The notes under the pieces: model-generated
Seen by the model: only the letters and a program-made list of their open reading frames with translations
Database searches by the model: none
Told to the model about the DNA's origin: nothing
Assembly: GCA_030765055.1 (NCBI GenBank)
Contig: CM060958.1
Coordinates: 2,911,063 to 2,975,062 of the forward strand
Length of the DNA stretch: 64,000 nt
Source of the DNA: Mantis religiosa
Taxonomy: Eukaryota; Arthropoda; Insecta; Mantodea; Mantidae
Direction of reading: 5' to 3'
Program-made: the position numbers and the translations under genes
Part shown: piece after piece, positions 12,076 through 22,530 of the stretch
Position numbering within the stretch: position 1 is the first letter of the stretch
Layout of the letters: each line of letters begins with the position of its first letter

Positions 12076-12103
<28 letters not shown>
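12076..12103. repeat. Poly-T tract (28 nt)
   Basis: An uninterrupted run of 28 T, which may be the poly-A tail of a minus-strand retroposed sequence. No donor element was identified beside it. Confidence 0.9.
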
Positions 12104-12106
<3 letters not shown>

Positions 12107-12585
12107 GTGAATCTTGATATTGAAGTTTGGGGCGAAATAGAATACTTCTCATACTGTAACCATATAAAGTAAAAATATAAGGAAGTTAATTTTAAAACAA
12201 CTATGGTGTTATTATTCAATAGAAGGATATTCTGCTGTCATTTGTTTGTAGGCACTATTGATTATAAGTTTGGGTAAAAGTACAGAGTGAGTACGAACGG
12301 ATATCGTGGCTCTGACGTCATAGTTCGGGCATTGCCAACTTCCAGAGCATGCTACCGCGAAAAATACCAAATTTTGTATTTGTATATTAGATTTTTTTTA
12401 TTTAGCATCGATTTGTACTCAACTTGTCTAACAATGTAATGAATTCATTGTAATTTTAATTGGCAACTAAATAAAAGGAAATGAAATTATAATTGCAACA
12501 TTTGCAATTTACTTGTAAAGCAATATTAGTTAAGACTAGAAGTGCTGATACAAGGGATGTTTCCTGAAGGTTTGAAATGTTTCAG

Positions 12586-12694
12586 AATGTGGTGGACTAT
12601 AACAGGCAACTTTGGTAACATTTTGCCAATAGACTGGTCCAAGTCGTATGCCAGGAAACTACACATGCCTGCTCTGAACCTCAATGAGAGCAAG
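12586..12694 (+). CDS. Unc-76: Unc-76 coding exon (first visible)
   Basis: The acceptor is gaaatgtttcag and the donor caag/gtaagt. The exon starts with the last base of a split codon and ends in phase 0. It encodes MWWTITGNFGNILPIDWSKS and the LHMPALNLNESK block, the conserved central FEZ segment. The split first codon proves that at least one more upstream exon exists. Confidence 0.93.
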
Positions 12695-15600
12695 GTAAGT
12701 CATGGAGGTGCAGTTCTCTCAGCCTGTGAATGGATTACATATATTACATCCAAAATATTGATACCAAAATTTCACTTGAAAACATTTTTGAAAAAAAAAA
12801 AAGAAAAAAAGAGGTATTGCATGCTTTTGTGTGTCTACTGTTATTAGCACAGTCATTTGTAATCCTCAGTAAACCATCTTCACTCATGTTAAAGGAATTC
12901 ACGTCCATAAATCGTCATGACAATAATGATTGTATGTTCCAAAACGGCATCCTGCATGTATATTTCAATAGCATCATTAAATGGAAGATTTCTAATGGAA
13001 CTTGGTGCTATATTTGCAGGACAAACTTTCGCCAGATGATGATCTATTAGACCTGAGTTCAGAAGATGAAGCTGTAGCTAGTGACCTTGACATGCACTCA
13101 CTTATCTTGTCTGGACTACATCAGGACACAGAACCTGTCAAAACAGCTGAAGAGGTCATACGGGAAATAGATGATATGATGCAGGTAATTACTAAACAAT
13201 GAACAGATATCACCCATGTTGATTGTCACATCAGTATTATCCTTTTTATTTTCTCTGCTACACACTTGCAGTATTACATTCAACCAAATCTGAGATTTCA
13301 CTGGAAATTGAATACTACATGAATACAAAAATATAAAATAAAAAAATAGCAAAAGGTTTGTGAGCATAATTAAAAACAGTCAGTACCAAAATTGAAATTT
13401 AAGTTCAGCAGATTTCCAGGGATGCAATACAGAGCGGGTTGGCTCAGCTGGTTTTGTCTATGGCTCACAGTTTTGATTCCGTGTCCACCCTACCTGACCC
13501 ATGGGTTTTTTCAGGGGGTTTCCCCAAATTTCCTGTCCCTCCATTTGATCTCCTTTATCATTTCATATCATATCTCATCTGGTGGTCTCTTTCAGGATAG
13601 AAGTGACTTGGTGTTGCATGACAGGATAATATAGTCTTGTAAAACTTTCTCTTCTGTTAGGATAATCTCCGTCTCTGAACCTAGTCTGGTTGTACTGACC
13701 TAGTTGGGAGTTCTCAAGTAATAAAGTGTAGGAACCCTGCCCTCTGCAGTGTTGTTGCTCCTTGGGATGGCCACCCTCTGTCTCCTCTAGCGTTATCCTT
13801 CTTTCTGCAGATGCCCATTTGGGGACATAGGTACAATAGACCAAGTTTGAGTCTCCATGTCAAATCCCCTCCGTAACGTAGTCCAGTCCAGGGATGCATA
13901 AAGTAAATCTCCTTTCCTCAGACTACTCTTAACAAAGAAAAATGTACTATGTATATACATATGTATGTAGCTAATGCTCTGGATTCATCAGTGAAGTAAT
14001 TCTCCTTATGGCTTCCCAGATCTTACAAGTTATATCTTGATAATTTTGTAAAGATACACAGTTTTGTACATGTTCTCTATCAGTTTCTATATCTTGACTC
14101 AGTGAAGGTGTCGCTGGAAGGTTTTGCCACCTTTCAGTGGTGCCTTCCAATTAATGTCCTTTACTACTTATTTAACTACTATTGTATTATTCATAGTTGT
14201 ATTACTCATAAGAATTGTATTATTCTTATGGGTACAAATTTGACGCAGCCATGGATATTGTATATTCCTACAGTGAATAAAACTTACTGACAAAATGATG
14301 TTGGTAAACAGAAAGATAGTGGTTTAGCTGTGGTAATCTTTGCTAGAGATGTTTTTTTTTTTTGGGGGGTGGGGTTGAGTAAGTGTGTAGTGTAGTGTTT
14401 AACGCCTGCTTTTACTACATATGGCACCGCAGGCGATGACACTGATGATACATGAGATGAAGATGGAGCACCGGTGGAATGAGATGGTGGGGGAAACCGG
14501 AGATCCTGGAGAAAACCCGCCCCAGTGCCGTGTTGTCCACCACAAATCTCACTTTGCGGTCGCCTGGGAACAAACCCGGGGCATGAGTAAGGAATTAGAG
14601 AGAGGAAACTTGTTGACTTTTTAGATTATGGTATGTGGAGAAGGAGTCTAGGGTGTTTGTAGCAGTCCCAGGGTCAAGATTATAAAGAAAAAATTAATGA
14701 TAGTTACAAATCTGGACTAACTGAAAAACTTGGTAACAGAAATATAAAAATCACTCTGTAATTCCGGAATTGTCACGTAAATCTGTTTTGCCATGACAGG
14801 ATATGGTTGCCTGGAAAACATCCCCATACTAACTTCTCCAAAACGCTTTGTATGAAAAGGCTTTTGATTCTTTCTGTTGAATCTTACATTTTATTTTTGC
14901 TAATATATCAGCCTTTTCATTCCTCTGGATTCCCTGTGGGCCCGAAGCTATTGCAAAACTATATGTTTTTCAAGCTTTTTAACGGTCTGGATTGATTATA
15001 TTATGTATTTCTAGAATTTTTTCCATCTTTGGATAGGATGTGGATGCTACAGCCTGAATTGCTCTTTAGAATCTGACAAAATAACAATATTGTTGCATCA
15101 TTGCTGCCAAATAAGAATGTTTTAGAACAAAAGATAACTTCACCAATAAAATTTGCAGTATTCCTTCCAGTATTGAAATTACTCAGTGATTACACAGCAA
15201 ATGTAGATCTTGTTGCTATTTGTTTGGTCATTATTAATTTTTTTATCTCTTGGACATAAAAAGGCATGACAAAAGATTTGACTATCACTTATAAAGTCTA
15301 CTGTATTTCTACAATAAGATAATGTTTATCTTGAAGTAGACAGAATGCATTTATAAGAATAGTTTGAATTTCTGAATTAAATGCAGCTTCTTGCTTAAGG
15401 AGCAGACAAAATACATACTTTAAAACATAGTTTTATTTAACCAAGGGCAATAGTAAGTGAATGGTTTGTTTTCAGGAGACGCCATCTACAGAGTGTTCTC
15501 CAGACTCAGACGGTTCACTCCTGGATTCGACTGACACACTCGACATGAAGGGCAAAGAAGTGTTGCAGTCTCCGCTCTATGAAGATAGTGAGTATACTTA

Positions 15601-18600
15601 AGTCAAACTGTAGTGGGCAGTATTGTTGGTCCTTCAGTAAACTTACCATATGACCAGACTTACATGAGGATGTTTGTTTATTGTTTTAGAGCTGAAATTG
15701 CTGACACTGTCACAGCTGAATGAACTGTACCTGGAACTGGAAGTTTTAATCCGAGAGTTTTCAGAAACCCTGATAGCAGAACTGGCACTACGTGACGAAT
15801 TAGAGTATGAGAAGGAACTCAAGAATACATTCATTTCCTTATTACTTGCTGTGCAGAACAAGCGACGTCAGTACCATGTGGAGCGCAAGAGAACAGGACG
15901 AAGCAGTGGTGCCACTCGTACGCCTAATGGCTTAGATCCCAAGGTACAAAACTATCAGATGTGCAAATTATTATTGTGTTACAGAATTCCCTTCAATTTA
16001 ATGGATGGGTGGTGGGGGAAAGTAAAAATCATTATATTTCAGTAATGGTTTCAAAATAAGTATGTAATTGTAACAGTAAAATACTCTTGGTCCATTGTAA
16101 CTTTATTCACTCAAGTATATTGTTTTGTTAAGTTGGAAACAGGGTTTCACATTCTTGTGAAGGCCTTTTGCCAAATCCATAGCACTATTCATTTTTAAGG
16201 ATAAAAGAAAAGCCCAGTTAAAACCTTATGGGGTAACTCATGCTACCAAAATTTGAAGTATTTTACACAGAGGAATTTCTCTATGTTTTCTAATGCTTAT
16301 GTGTGGGTCATAACTGCAGTGAGCTTCTGTTGTCTCAGTTTAGTGTATCACTTACGAGTAGTGTGATGTCACATCCGCTTTAATATTAGAAGTTCATTTG
16401 TCAATGTTTTGTCTTGACTCTTGAAATAAAACATCAATTTCTCTATGTTTGTTACTGCTTGTGTGTGGGTCATTACAGCAGTGAGCTTCTGTTGTCTCAG
16501 TTTAGTGTATCACTTATCTCACATCTGCTTTAACATTAGAAGTTCATTTGTCAATGTTTTGGCTTGACTCTCGAAATAAAACATCAATTTCTCTATGTTT
16601 GTTACTGCTTGTGTGTGGGTCATAAACACAGTTGGTTCATCAACACTGTCGGAATCTGAATACTCTTCATTTTCTGTTACACTGCATGATGCAATAATGC
16701 CTTCCTCCGTAATTATTTTATAACCTTTGTCATTGATGTCTTCATCAACATTGGAACTATAATGAATATTTTTAAAAGTGTCTATATAATTGTCTTCCAC
16801 ACTTATCTTTTCTTCTCCAACCTCGTTTTCTGGGAAGTCAGACGTATCAGGTGACAACTTTATCAAAATATTAATAAACCGACTACAAATAGTTTTTACA
16901 ACTTTATCAAAGTTTCTCTTCCAACTGGTCCCTAGCAGATGGGTTGAGTGCAATGAATTTATTCGCTGGCAAGAGAATTCAAGGAATATACCTACCAGAA
17001 TAGCAATTCGTCTGTAAAGCAACTCTTCATTTTATAGAATAAAAAGAAGTATTTCAAAAGTTGGAGTGCCATTGTTATTAAAATTAGGCAAATGAGTGAA
17101 CCTTGTATAGACTTTTCTCCACTTACAAGTTCCCAGAAATTAGCCTTCTTAAAAACATTTGTAAGTGGAGAAAAGTGTAAACAAGGTTGACTCATTTGCC
17201 TAATGTTAATAAGTCTTCATTTGTTACACTAAATATACTTTGTTTTAAAACTGGTTTGGACATCCGGTATCTGGACATCCAGGTTAAGAGGTTTTACTGT
17301 ACTTAACGTGACAGCGCCATGTCAGTAGAATTACTGACATGTAAAAGAACTTCTGCAAGATAAAATTCTGGTGGTGCTGATATGATCAAGGCAAATATCA
17401 GCATCATTAACAAATAAAATATTTATTTTGTTTTGCAAATACTACATGCTATATTGTATTAAGTGCTTATGATCAACAACAGAACTCCCTTTGTGAAGAT
17501 TGCTGACATTGAAAGATGGTTGGCATAGATTCAAAGAGAGTTTTAAAAATTTGTGGTGTTTAAATGGGCATCTTTGTCAGTAATCATCAGGAAGACTTGA
17601 CTTCTGTGTATGAGGAGAGACTCTCTGTAAAAGTCGTGCTATGTCAGCTTCCTGCAGATGACTAAGAACTGTTTAGGTTAACTTCCTGAATGTTGTAATT
17701 TGAGTTATATAGCACATACAGATATATAATCATCACAATACTTGAGAGATCATGTTTAATGTATACCAGAATACTGAAATTGAATGTAGAGTTGAGTCCC
17801 ATTGATTAAACTTAATGTTTGTTTGTTGCAGTACCTCACAACAGTAATCCCCTACCACCTTGGGAGTGGTCCTCCAGATAATCAAGCTCTGCAGGTTCTT
17901 ATCAAAAGTAAGTAAATGCATGTTGTCCTTAATATAAGACAATTCTGAATTTTTGGAACATTTTTGTAAGATAAGTTCTGTAAATAATAATTACAAAGTA
18001 TTCGTGACACAATGTAAGACAAATTGAATAACAGACTCCAGTGTTTGGTCTTCTCAATATTTTTCTTGACATGCCTTAAATTTTACTTAATTTCTCCACC
18101 ACAGAAACACAGAACTTTATTGCAGTCTCTATGTTATTATTGTTGTTTACCTTGCACATGATTGGAACACTGATCAAAACTGAATGTAACTGTAAAGTTA
18201 ATTAACTGTTGTGAAGGAATTAGCAACTGTGTGCTGTCTTTCAGCTCTCAAACATTCACTTGGGCCACTTCTGGCAGGGTCTTGCAGGTTTGTTTTGTGT
18301 CGGGGTCCTGTACAAGGAGATGCCCAATTAGTCAGTTGATCATTGGTATCAGTTGAACTCCGAGTGGGCAGAGCCTGTCGAGCATAGTTCAATTGTAATA
18401 CTTAATGATAAACAGTGCATTTAACAGCAACTGGTCATTCCAACATTAACGGAAAACCTTCAGACAGAATCTGTACTCCTCATTAGTTTTCTACACTCAC
18501 ACAATCTTCTGACCTGGCATTTAATTTACTGCAGACAATGGAAATTAATTATTCTTTCACACTGGCCGTGTGTAGGCTAAATTGTGGAAACGTAGAGTCA

Positions 18601-21600
18601 GACTGAAAAATTCAATGCCATAGCCGGGATTTGAACCACGGATCTTCTGGTTTCCGTCCAGCCGCACTACCATTGTGCTACTATGGCCAACGTGCCGATA
18701 TGACATTAAATTCTCCAACTGACTCGTATTTTCCCGGTAAACCACTTAGGAGTTCTCATAAACACTTGAGACAACTACCTTAATGGCGACTTACTACATG
18801 TAAGTACTTTAAGGCCCGGGTTCAATACAGAACCATCTTATGTATTGAACAAAATAGCTTCATGTTCTCCAGCAAGATCTTCCAACAAACAGCAGGCTTG
18901 GCCATGGGTTACCCTCTTTCACCATTACTAGCTAATCTGTTCATGAGCAATTTGGAAATACACATTACTAAAGCCTTTCCACATATTTTCAAATGTTGGC
19001 ATAGATATGTCGACGATGTGTTTGCTATAGTTCCTAGAAGACTAACCAAGGATGCTATAAAGTTGCTAAACCTACAAGAAAAATCCATAGTTTTCACCAT
19101 TGAAGTAGAGCAGGATGAATGGCTACCTTTTCTAGATTTGAAAATCATTAGAACACCAACAGTATTACAATTTGGAATATACAGAAAAGCAACATATGTT
19201 GACAATTACATTAAATGCAACCCATTCAACCCAGTACAACATCAATATGTAGTATTCCATAGTTTGGTTCACAGATTAATCAACATTCCGCTAACAAAAA
19301 CAGAATATGTACAGGAGTACACTCACATACACCAGGTTGCCGAATTGAACAACTATAACACAAATTTCATCAAAAAATTGATCTACAGACACAAAAGAAA
19401 CAAAAACTTAAAGGACATTACTATGTTAAAAAAAACTAGAAAACCCAAACACCAGATATGGCAAATTTACATTTCATCCAAAATACTTCAAAAAATTTGA
19501 AAAGATATTTAAGAGCTTCAACATAAGATAGCCCCTCAGAACAAACACAACATCCGCAACTTACTAAACCACCCTCTAAAAAATAGCACACCGAAAACTC
19601 AATTATCAGGCATTTACCAAATGAGCTGTCAGGATTGTGACAAGATGTACATTGGTAAGACCAAAAGGAATCTAGGAACGAGAATGAAAGAACAGTTCAG
19701 AAATATTAAATTCAAACACATGGACAAGTCGGCCGTAGCACATCGCTTTTGGTCTGAGAATCACAACATAAAACAAGAAATAGAACTGATCAAACAGGCA
19801 AAGAAACCTCTGGAACTAAAGATTTGGGAAAACATATTTATTACAAAGAAACAGGACCTCTTGATGAATTTTGAAATTCCCGCGGTAGATAACATCATCA
19901 AACTTACCAGGACATTAGATGGCTGCACGACACCAAGCCAGATGCAGACACCGGATGCATCATCAGTCAACCACAGAACTGACGATAGGGAAGAGGTTCC
20001 CAGAAACTAGTCTTCATCAAAAAAACTTGTAAGTGGAGAAAAGTATATACAAGGTTGACTCATTTGCCTAATTTTAAAAATAATTAAATTTTTTTACAAG
20101 TGCAAATCAAACACACACACCTCAATTAATAACACTAATTAACATTATGAAATGTTCATCCACTTTAATTTTATAGCATGGGGACGAGCCTAAATAACCT
20201 AAATGTTTATGTTATTATCAATCTCTTGATAAGTTACCATGTGCGTCTCACAATCAGAACTGACGTTTCCTCCCCTAACAACAGATGATGAACTCATCCA
20301 ATGTTTCGTGCAATTTTGAGTGCTGCCACCTCATCTGAATCAAACTGTAAAGTTGTTATAAACCTGTTTAAGGTAAACATTAGATGAATCAATGTTGGAC
20401 TGGGGTAGCGATTTAGCCCTTTGCTGGAACAAATAACACTAATTGGGTTTATTATGATGTTTTTGTTGCAGTCCTCAAGGCTATAAATGAAGACAGTCCT
20501 ACCGTTCCTACACTCCTCACAGACTATATACTGAAAGGTGAGTGCAGAGCTCATATTCTTATCATCTACAGTGTTACATGTTATTAAGATCCAATGTCGA
20601 TCCTCTCCAAAGTAAACCAATTGTTCCTGACAACTCAAATTCAATATTTAGTGCTATTTTCATAACACTAGAAAGCTTTGCAAAAGAGCTGTTTTAGTTG
20701 GCATTATTGTGATACTGCTACATACAAGTTTAAGAAATAAAAGTAGCAACATGGCAATACTGCTCAATACCATACTGACTTTTAAGCACCGATGCTTAAT
20801 ACTCATCCTATAAGAACCATAAAGACCTAAAAATCATTGAATTATGTTTTCTTCTTAGTAGCATTATGTTTGTAGCGAATTCTGTATTGTATGCTAATTC
20901 TAAAATTGTTCTTGTTTGACATTCTACATTTGCAACACATTTATGTAGATAATGCCACAAGTTAAGTTGTGACATAGGTAAGTGAGTAAGTCACCAAGCT
21001 AGGCTTCACTCACAACTGCATTTACATTGTTCCATATGTTTTCATTTAGACACAAGAGTGTATCATTCACTCACTCAGGTGTGGGCATGTGATCCGTTCG
21101 TTACCTAGCATAACGTTAAAAACAGCAACTTTCAATAATTGAAAGTACCAAAGATTTATTTGGTAACATCACAGAGATCCCCTCTCTAGTTAACATAATA
21201 AAAATACAATAGAACCTCAACTGATACCAGGGCCAATCCAGAGGGAAGAAACGTTAGAGTGAGCTTATTGAGAAGTACTTAGAATAGAAGATTTGAGAAA
21301 GTGTGATGAAGTAGTAGGTAACTGGAAGAAGTATTAGAAAAGCAGCTAGTGAAGTTAAAGCAATTGTAATAGGAAAAAGGGGGACTGAAGAAAAGGGAAT
21401 AACGTTAAGTAAATCCAGAACCAGTCAAACAGTAGTAATAAACATTTGAATCAAGTGATAGTAATTAACAGGGATAGACAAAAATTCGGTAGATAGCAAA
21501 AACTGGAATAGGATTGGAAAGTAAATGGAAAGCAATTACTATTGTGACTTTGTGGGTTCGTGAAATGAAAAGTCCAATTACACAAACTCAACAATGTTCT

Positions 21601-22530
21601 TTATTTCCACCGACTTACAGTTTAACACTTGCCAATTACACAGAATTACGTACTGCACACAATTACAATTCACCAGTTCGTCCGTTAAAGTTACACTTGC
21701 ACTCGCGATTACGTAAACTCCGATGCACATACACAGTCTTCTCGTCCTTACACTAGCACTGAACTCTTACGCTGACTGCCAAGAACTCTGACTGACTGAC
21801 TAACTCACTAACTAACTCCTCTTGCACGACGTGTAGCTTATATAGGGTCCGCTTGCCGATCTGGAAGGTTCTCCATTAGATGAAATATCCCGTAAGTTCG
21901 AGAACACAGGTGGAACAGAAAGAGACGGCGCAGTGATGTTTTTTGTTCCAGCCATCCCTTCTTAACGCTATAAGACAAACGAGGGGGCGGGGCGAACACC
22001 GACCCGTCTGCTGCTTGCCCAGTGTACAGGGTGTTCCGACGCTCGGGTGATACTATTATAAGGGGGCAAAACCTATAGAGTATGTAATTGTATTGAAGGG
22101 CTACCATATTAGCAAAGGGGCCAGGACCCAGCTCTGTGGCTGCTCAAGATATATTTGTTTTAGTGCTTAGCAAATCATATTACCATATTATACAAATATT
22201 TTAATCAAAATAATTACAGCTATTTTTGAGAAAAACAAAAACCAAATACAATTTTCCATGTAATTTTGTCAGGAAACAGTATTTATTCTAGTGTATTCTT
22301 ACAGCAGAAAACCTCAATGACTGGAAAAAAGCTAGAATGAAGTCCAAAGGAATTTTTGGAAAATCTTTACAGGAATCAGTATGGGATGGCGGTAAAATTA
22401 GAACTCTGTAAGATAACTGATGGGTTGATATAGCCAAACAAGGTAGATATCAGCTGATGTGTAAATGTGAGTAATTTAAGCAGCTAATATTATGTTTTTG
22501 TTTTGTGTTTCAGTTCTGTGTCCGACGTAG
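12586..22530 (+). CDS. Unc-76: Unc-76 / FEZ family kinesin adaptor (gene span, 5' incomplete)
   Basis: This gene encodes a FEZ/zygin protein, a cytoplasmic adaptor that links cargo to kinesin-1 and is needed for axonal transport and axon fasciculation. Seven coding exons join in frame: 12586-12694, 13020-13184, 15476-15587, 15690-15943, 17832-17907, 20472-20537 and 22514-22530. They give 265 residues; family members are usually about 390-480, so the N-terminal part is missing. Conserved blocks in order are NFGNILPIDWSKSY, the acidic DLSSEDEAVASDLDMHSLIL, EEVIREIDDMMQ, the coiled coil with LALRDELEYEKELKNTFISL, YLTTVIPY, and the terminal VPTLLTDYILKVLCPT. The C-terminal -LCPT end is diagnostic. 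Introns hold a Tigger relic, a Penelope-like element and a probable LTR. The start codon was not found in the window. Confidence 0.95.
13020..13184 (+). CDS. Unc-76: Unc-76 coding exon
   Basis: Acceptor tatttgcag, donor gcag/gtaatt, 55 codons in phase 0. It encodes the acidic FEZ region beginning DKLSPDDDLLDLSSEDEA and ending EEVIREIDDMMQ. Confidence 0.95.
13431..13895 (+). repeat. VNTR-tail SINE, complete single-unit copy
   Basis: The tRNA-like head has the A-box GGTTGGCTCAGCTGG. The body contains cccatgggttttttcagggg and the tttcatatcatatctcatct block. The tail is one copy of the unit that is tandemly repeated at 740-1800 (tttggggacataggtacaat, then cccctccgtaacgtagtcc). It lies in an Unc-76 intron in the sense orientation. 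It shows the ancestral single-tail form. Confidence 0.75.
14395..14590 (-). repeat. tRNA-derived SINE, third type
   Basis: On the minus strand a B-box-like CCGGGTTTGTTCCC is followed by a body with cgggttttctccaggatct. This head-plus-body layout resembles the other SINEs here, but the sequence is different. It lies inside an Unc-76 intron. Confidence 0.5.
15250..15345 (+). repeat. Dispersed MITE-like repeat, copy 5
   Basis: It contains gcatgacaaaagatttgact and the following gtctactgtatt, then aataagataatgtttatctt as in copy 1. It is intronic to Unc-76. Confidence 0.55.
15476..15587 (+). CDS. Unc-76: Unc-76 coding exon
   Basis: Acceptor ttgttttcag, donor gata/gtgagt. It has 37 codons plus one base and encodes a Ser/Asp/Thr-rich linker (ETPSTECSPDSDGSLLDST and onward) between the acidic region and the coiled coil. 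Confidence 0.88.
15690..15943 (+). CDS. Unc-76: Unc-76 coiled-coil exon
   Basis: Acceptor attgttttag, donor ccaag/gtacaa. It completes a split Lys codon and encodes the best-conserved FEZ coiled coil: LSQLNELYLELEVLIREFSE, then LALRDELEYEKELKNTFISL and LLAVQNKRRQYHVERKR. It ends in phase 0. Confidence 0.96.
16270..16625. repeat. Tandem duplication, period about 150-160 bp
   Basis: A segment containing gagcttctgttgtctcagtt and gaaataaaacatcaatttct is present in two full copies, and the start of a third follows. It lies in the 3' part of the Tigger relic. The copies differ by small substitutions and one deletion (tacgagtagtgtgatg is missing from the second). Confidence 0.85.
16519..17022 (-). 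pseudogene. Tigger/pogo transposase C-terminal fragment
   Basis: A minus-strand frame of 167 codons carries an acidic, Ser/Asp-rich stretch (ENEEYSDSDSVDEPTVFMTH) and then a helix with EKLMFYFESQ and LLMLKQM. This is the usual order at the end of pogo/Tigger (jerky-like) transposases, where a DDE domain is followed by an acidic region and a short terminal helix. The DDE core is absent. The call rests on resemblance, not on a search. Confidence 0.5.
17085..17200. repeat. Palindromic PLE-derived mini-insertion (family D)
   Basis: Two arms of about 45 bp (ttaggcaaatgagtgaacct, and its complement ending catttgcctaa) are inverted around a short centre. The right arm matches the 3' end of the Penelope-like element at 18832-20075, including part of its hammerhead (cccagaaa and onward). 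It sits inside the Tigger relic. Confidence 0.7.
17832..17907 (+). CDS. Unc-76: Unc-76 coding exon
   Basis: Acceptor gtttgttgcag, donor aaa/gtaagt after a split codon. It encodes YLTTVIPYHLGSGPPDNQAL and then QVLIK, the strongly conserved FEZ segment before the last two exons. Confidence 0.96.
18540..18805 (-). repeat. tRNA-derived SINE with leader (family 2), copy 1
   Basis: On the minus strand a leader of about 100 bp (gagaactcctaagtggttta) precedes a tRNA-like region with TAGCACAATGGTAGTG (A-box) and GGTTCAAATCCCGGC (B-box). A tail then contains gcattgaatttttcagtctg and ends near ttaatttccat. The same family occurs at 33822, 34128, 44884, 44986 and 60172. This copy abuts the 5'-truncated PLE at 18832. 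Confidence 0.7.
18862..19500 (+). pseudogene. PLE reverse transcriptase fragment (family D)
   Basis: An open frame of 212 codons covers the C-terminal half of the Penelope RT. It includes GLAMGYPLSP, the YVDD active-site motif and the FLDLK thumb-proximal block. It ends at a premature stop before the GIY-YIG domain. The upstream fingers/palm region is missing, so no active enzyme can be made. Confidence 0.88.
19621..20010 (+). pseudogene. PLE GIY-YIG endonuclease fragment (family D)
   Basis: The frame preserves the Penelope GIY-YIG endonuclease: GIY just upstream at 19607, the matching YIG in MYIGKTKRNLGTR, a conserved Arg, the HRFWSENHNI block, and a Glu/Trp-containing helix (LKIWENIFITKK). 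It is separated from the RT frame by stops. Its last codons overlap the hammerhead candidate, as also seen in the other PLE families here. Confidence 0.85.
19976..20015 (+). ncRNA. Hammerhead ribozyme candidate, PLE family D
   Basis: In order: stem I strand GAA (19976-19978); core CTGACGA (19979-19985); stem II GGGAA paired with TTCCC around a GAGG loop; GAA of the GAAA core (20003-20005); self-complementary stem III ACTAGT (20006-20011); cleavage-site base C (20012); then TTC, which pairs with GAA of stem I. All core positions match the hammerhead consensus. Stem III has no real loop, so it would act best as a dimer. Minimal hammerheads of this kind are known in Penelope-like elements. Confidence 0.75.
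20472..20537 (+). CDS. Unc-76: Unc-76 coding exon
   Basis: Acceptor ttttgttgcag, donor tgaaag/gtgagt. It completes the split Ile codon and encodes ILKAINEDSPTVPTLLTDYI plus LK, the conserved FEZ C-terminal helix region. Confidence 0.96.
21544..22050 (-). mobile_element. Probable solo LTR
   Basis: On the minus strand the sequence has a retroviral-type promoter layout. A TATA box (ctatataagct, near 21835-21846) is followed about 25-40 bases on by repeated cagtcagt-like initiator sequence, and then by an AATAAA signal (near 21600) towards the end. A 7-bp direct repeat, tactatt, flanks it (21537-21543, 22051-22057). The ends are not the usual TG...CA, so the boundaries or class may be wrong. It lies in the last Unc-76 intron. 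Confidence 0.4.
22514..22530 (+). CDS. Unc-76: Unc-76 terminal coding exon
   Basis: Acceptor ttgtgtttcag. Completing the split Val codon it reads V-L-C-P-T-stop. This is the invariant C-terminus of FEZ proteins, which confirms the frame of the whole gene. Confidence 0.95.

Larger units (their letters stand above)
16074..17299 (-). mobile_element. Tigger/pogo-like DNA transposon relic
   Basis: The right end reads, on the minus strand, cagtaaaacctcttaacctg, which is the Tigger-type terminal repeat, with a TA just outside at 17300-17301. A diverged candidate left end (cagtaaaatactctt) starts at 16074. The interior encodes a transposase C-terminus, and a PLE-derived palindrome (17085-17200) is nested near the right end. 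Most of the transposase is deleted, so the element is dead. Confidence 0.65.
18832..20075 (+). mobile_element. Penelope-like element, family D, 5'-truncated
   Basis: A retroelement of the Penelope class, which carries a telomerase-related reverse transcriptase fused to a GIY-YIG endonuclease. Visible pieces are RT blocks from LCIEQNSF onward, GLAMGYPLSPLLANL, the catalytic RYVDDVFAIV (about 19006) and FLDLKIIRT. A stop at 19498 follows, then in another register the endonuclease SGIYQMSCQDCDKMYIGKTK. The N-terminal half is missing, and the frame is broken between the two domains. A hammerhead candidate sits at its end (19976-20015). The 3' UTR ends near tcatttgcctaatttt, shared with the palindrome at 17085. 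It is intronic to Unc-76, in the sense orientation. Confidence 0.9.

Noticed and set aside
18600..18700. A functional tRNA gene (also considered at 537-632, 9470-9580 and 60260-60330)
   Set aside because: A- and B-boxes are present, but no complete cloverleaf with an acceptor stem and anticodon loop could be drawn, and each is embedded in a longer repeated element. SINE heads explain them better.
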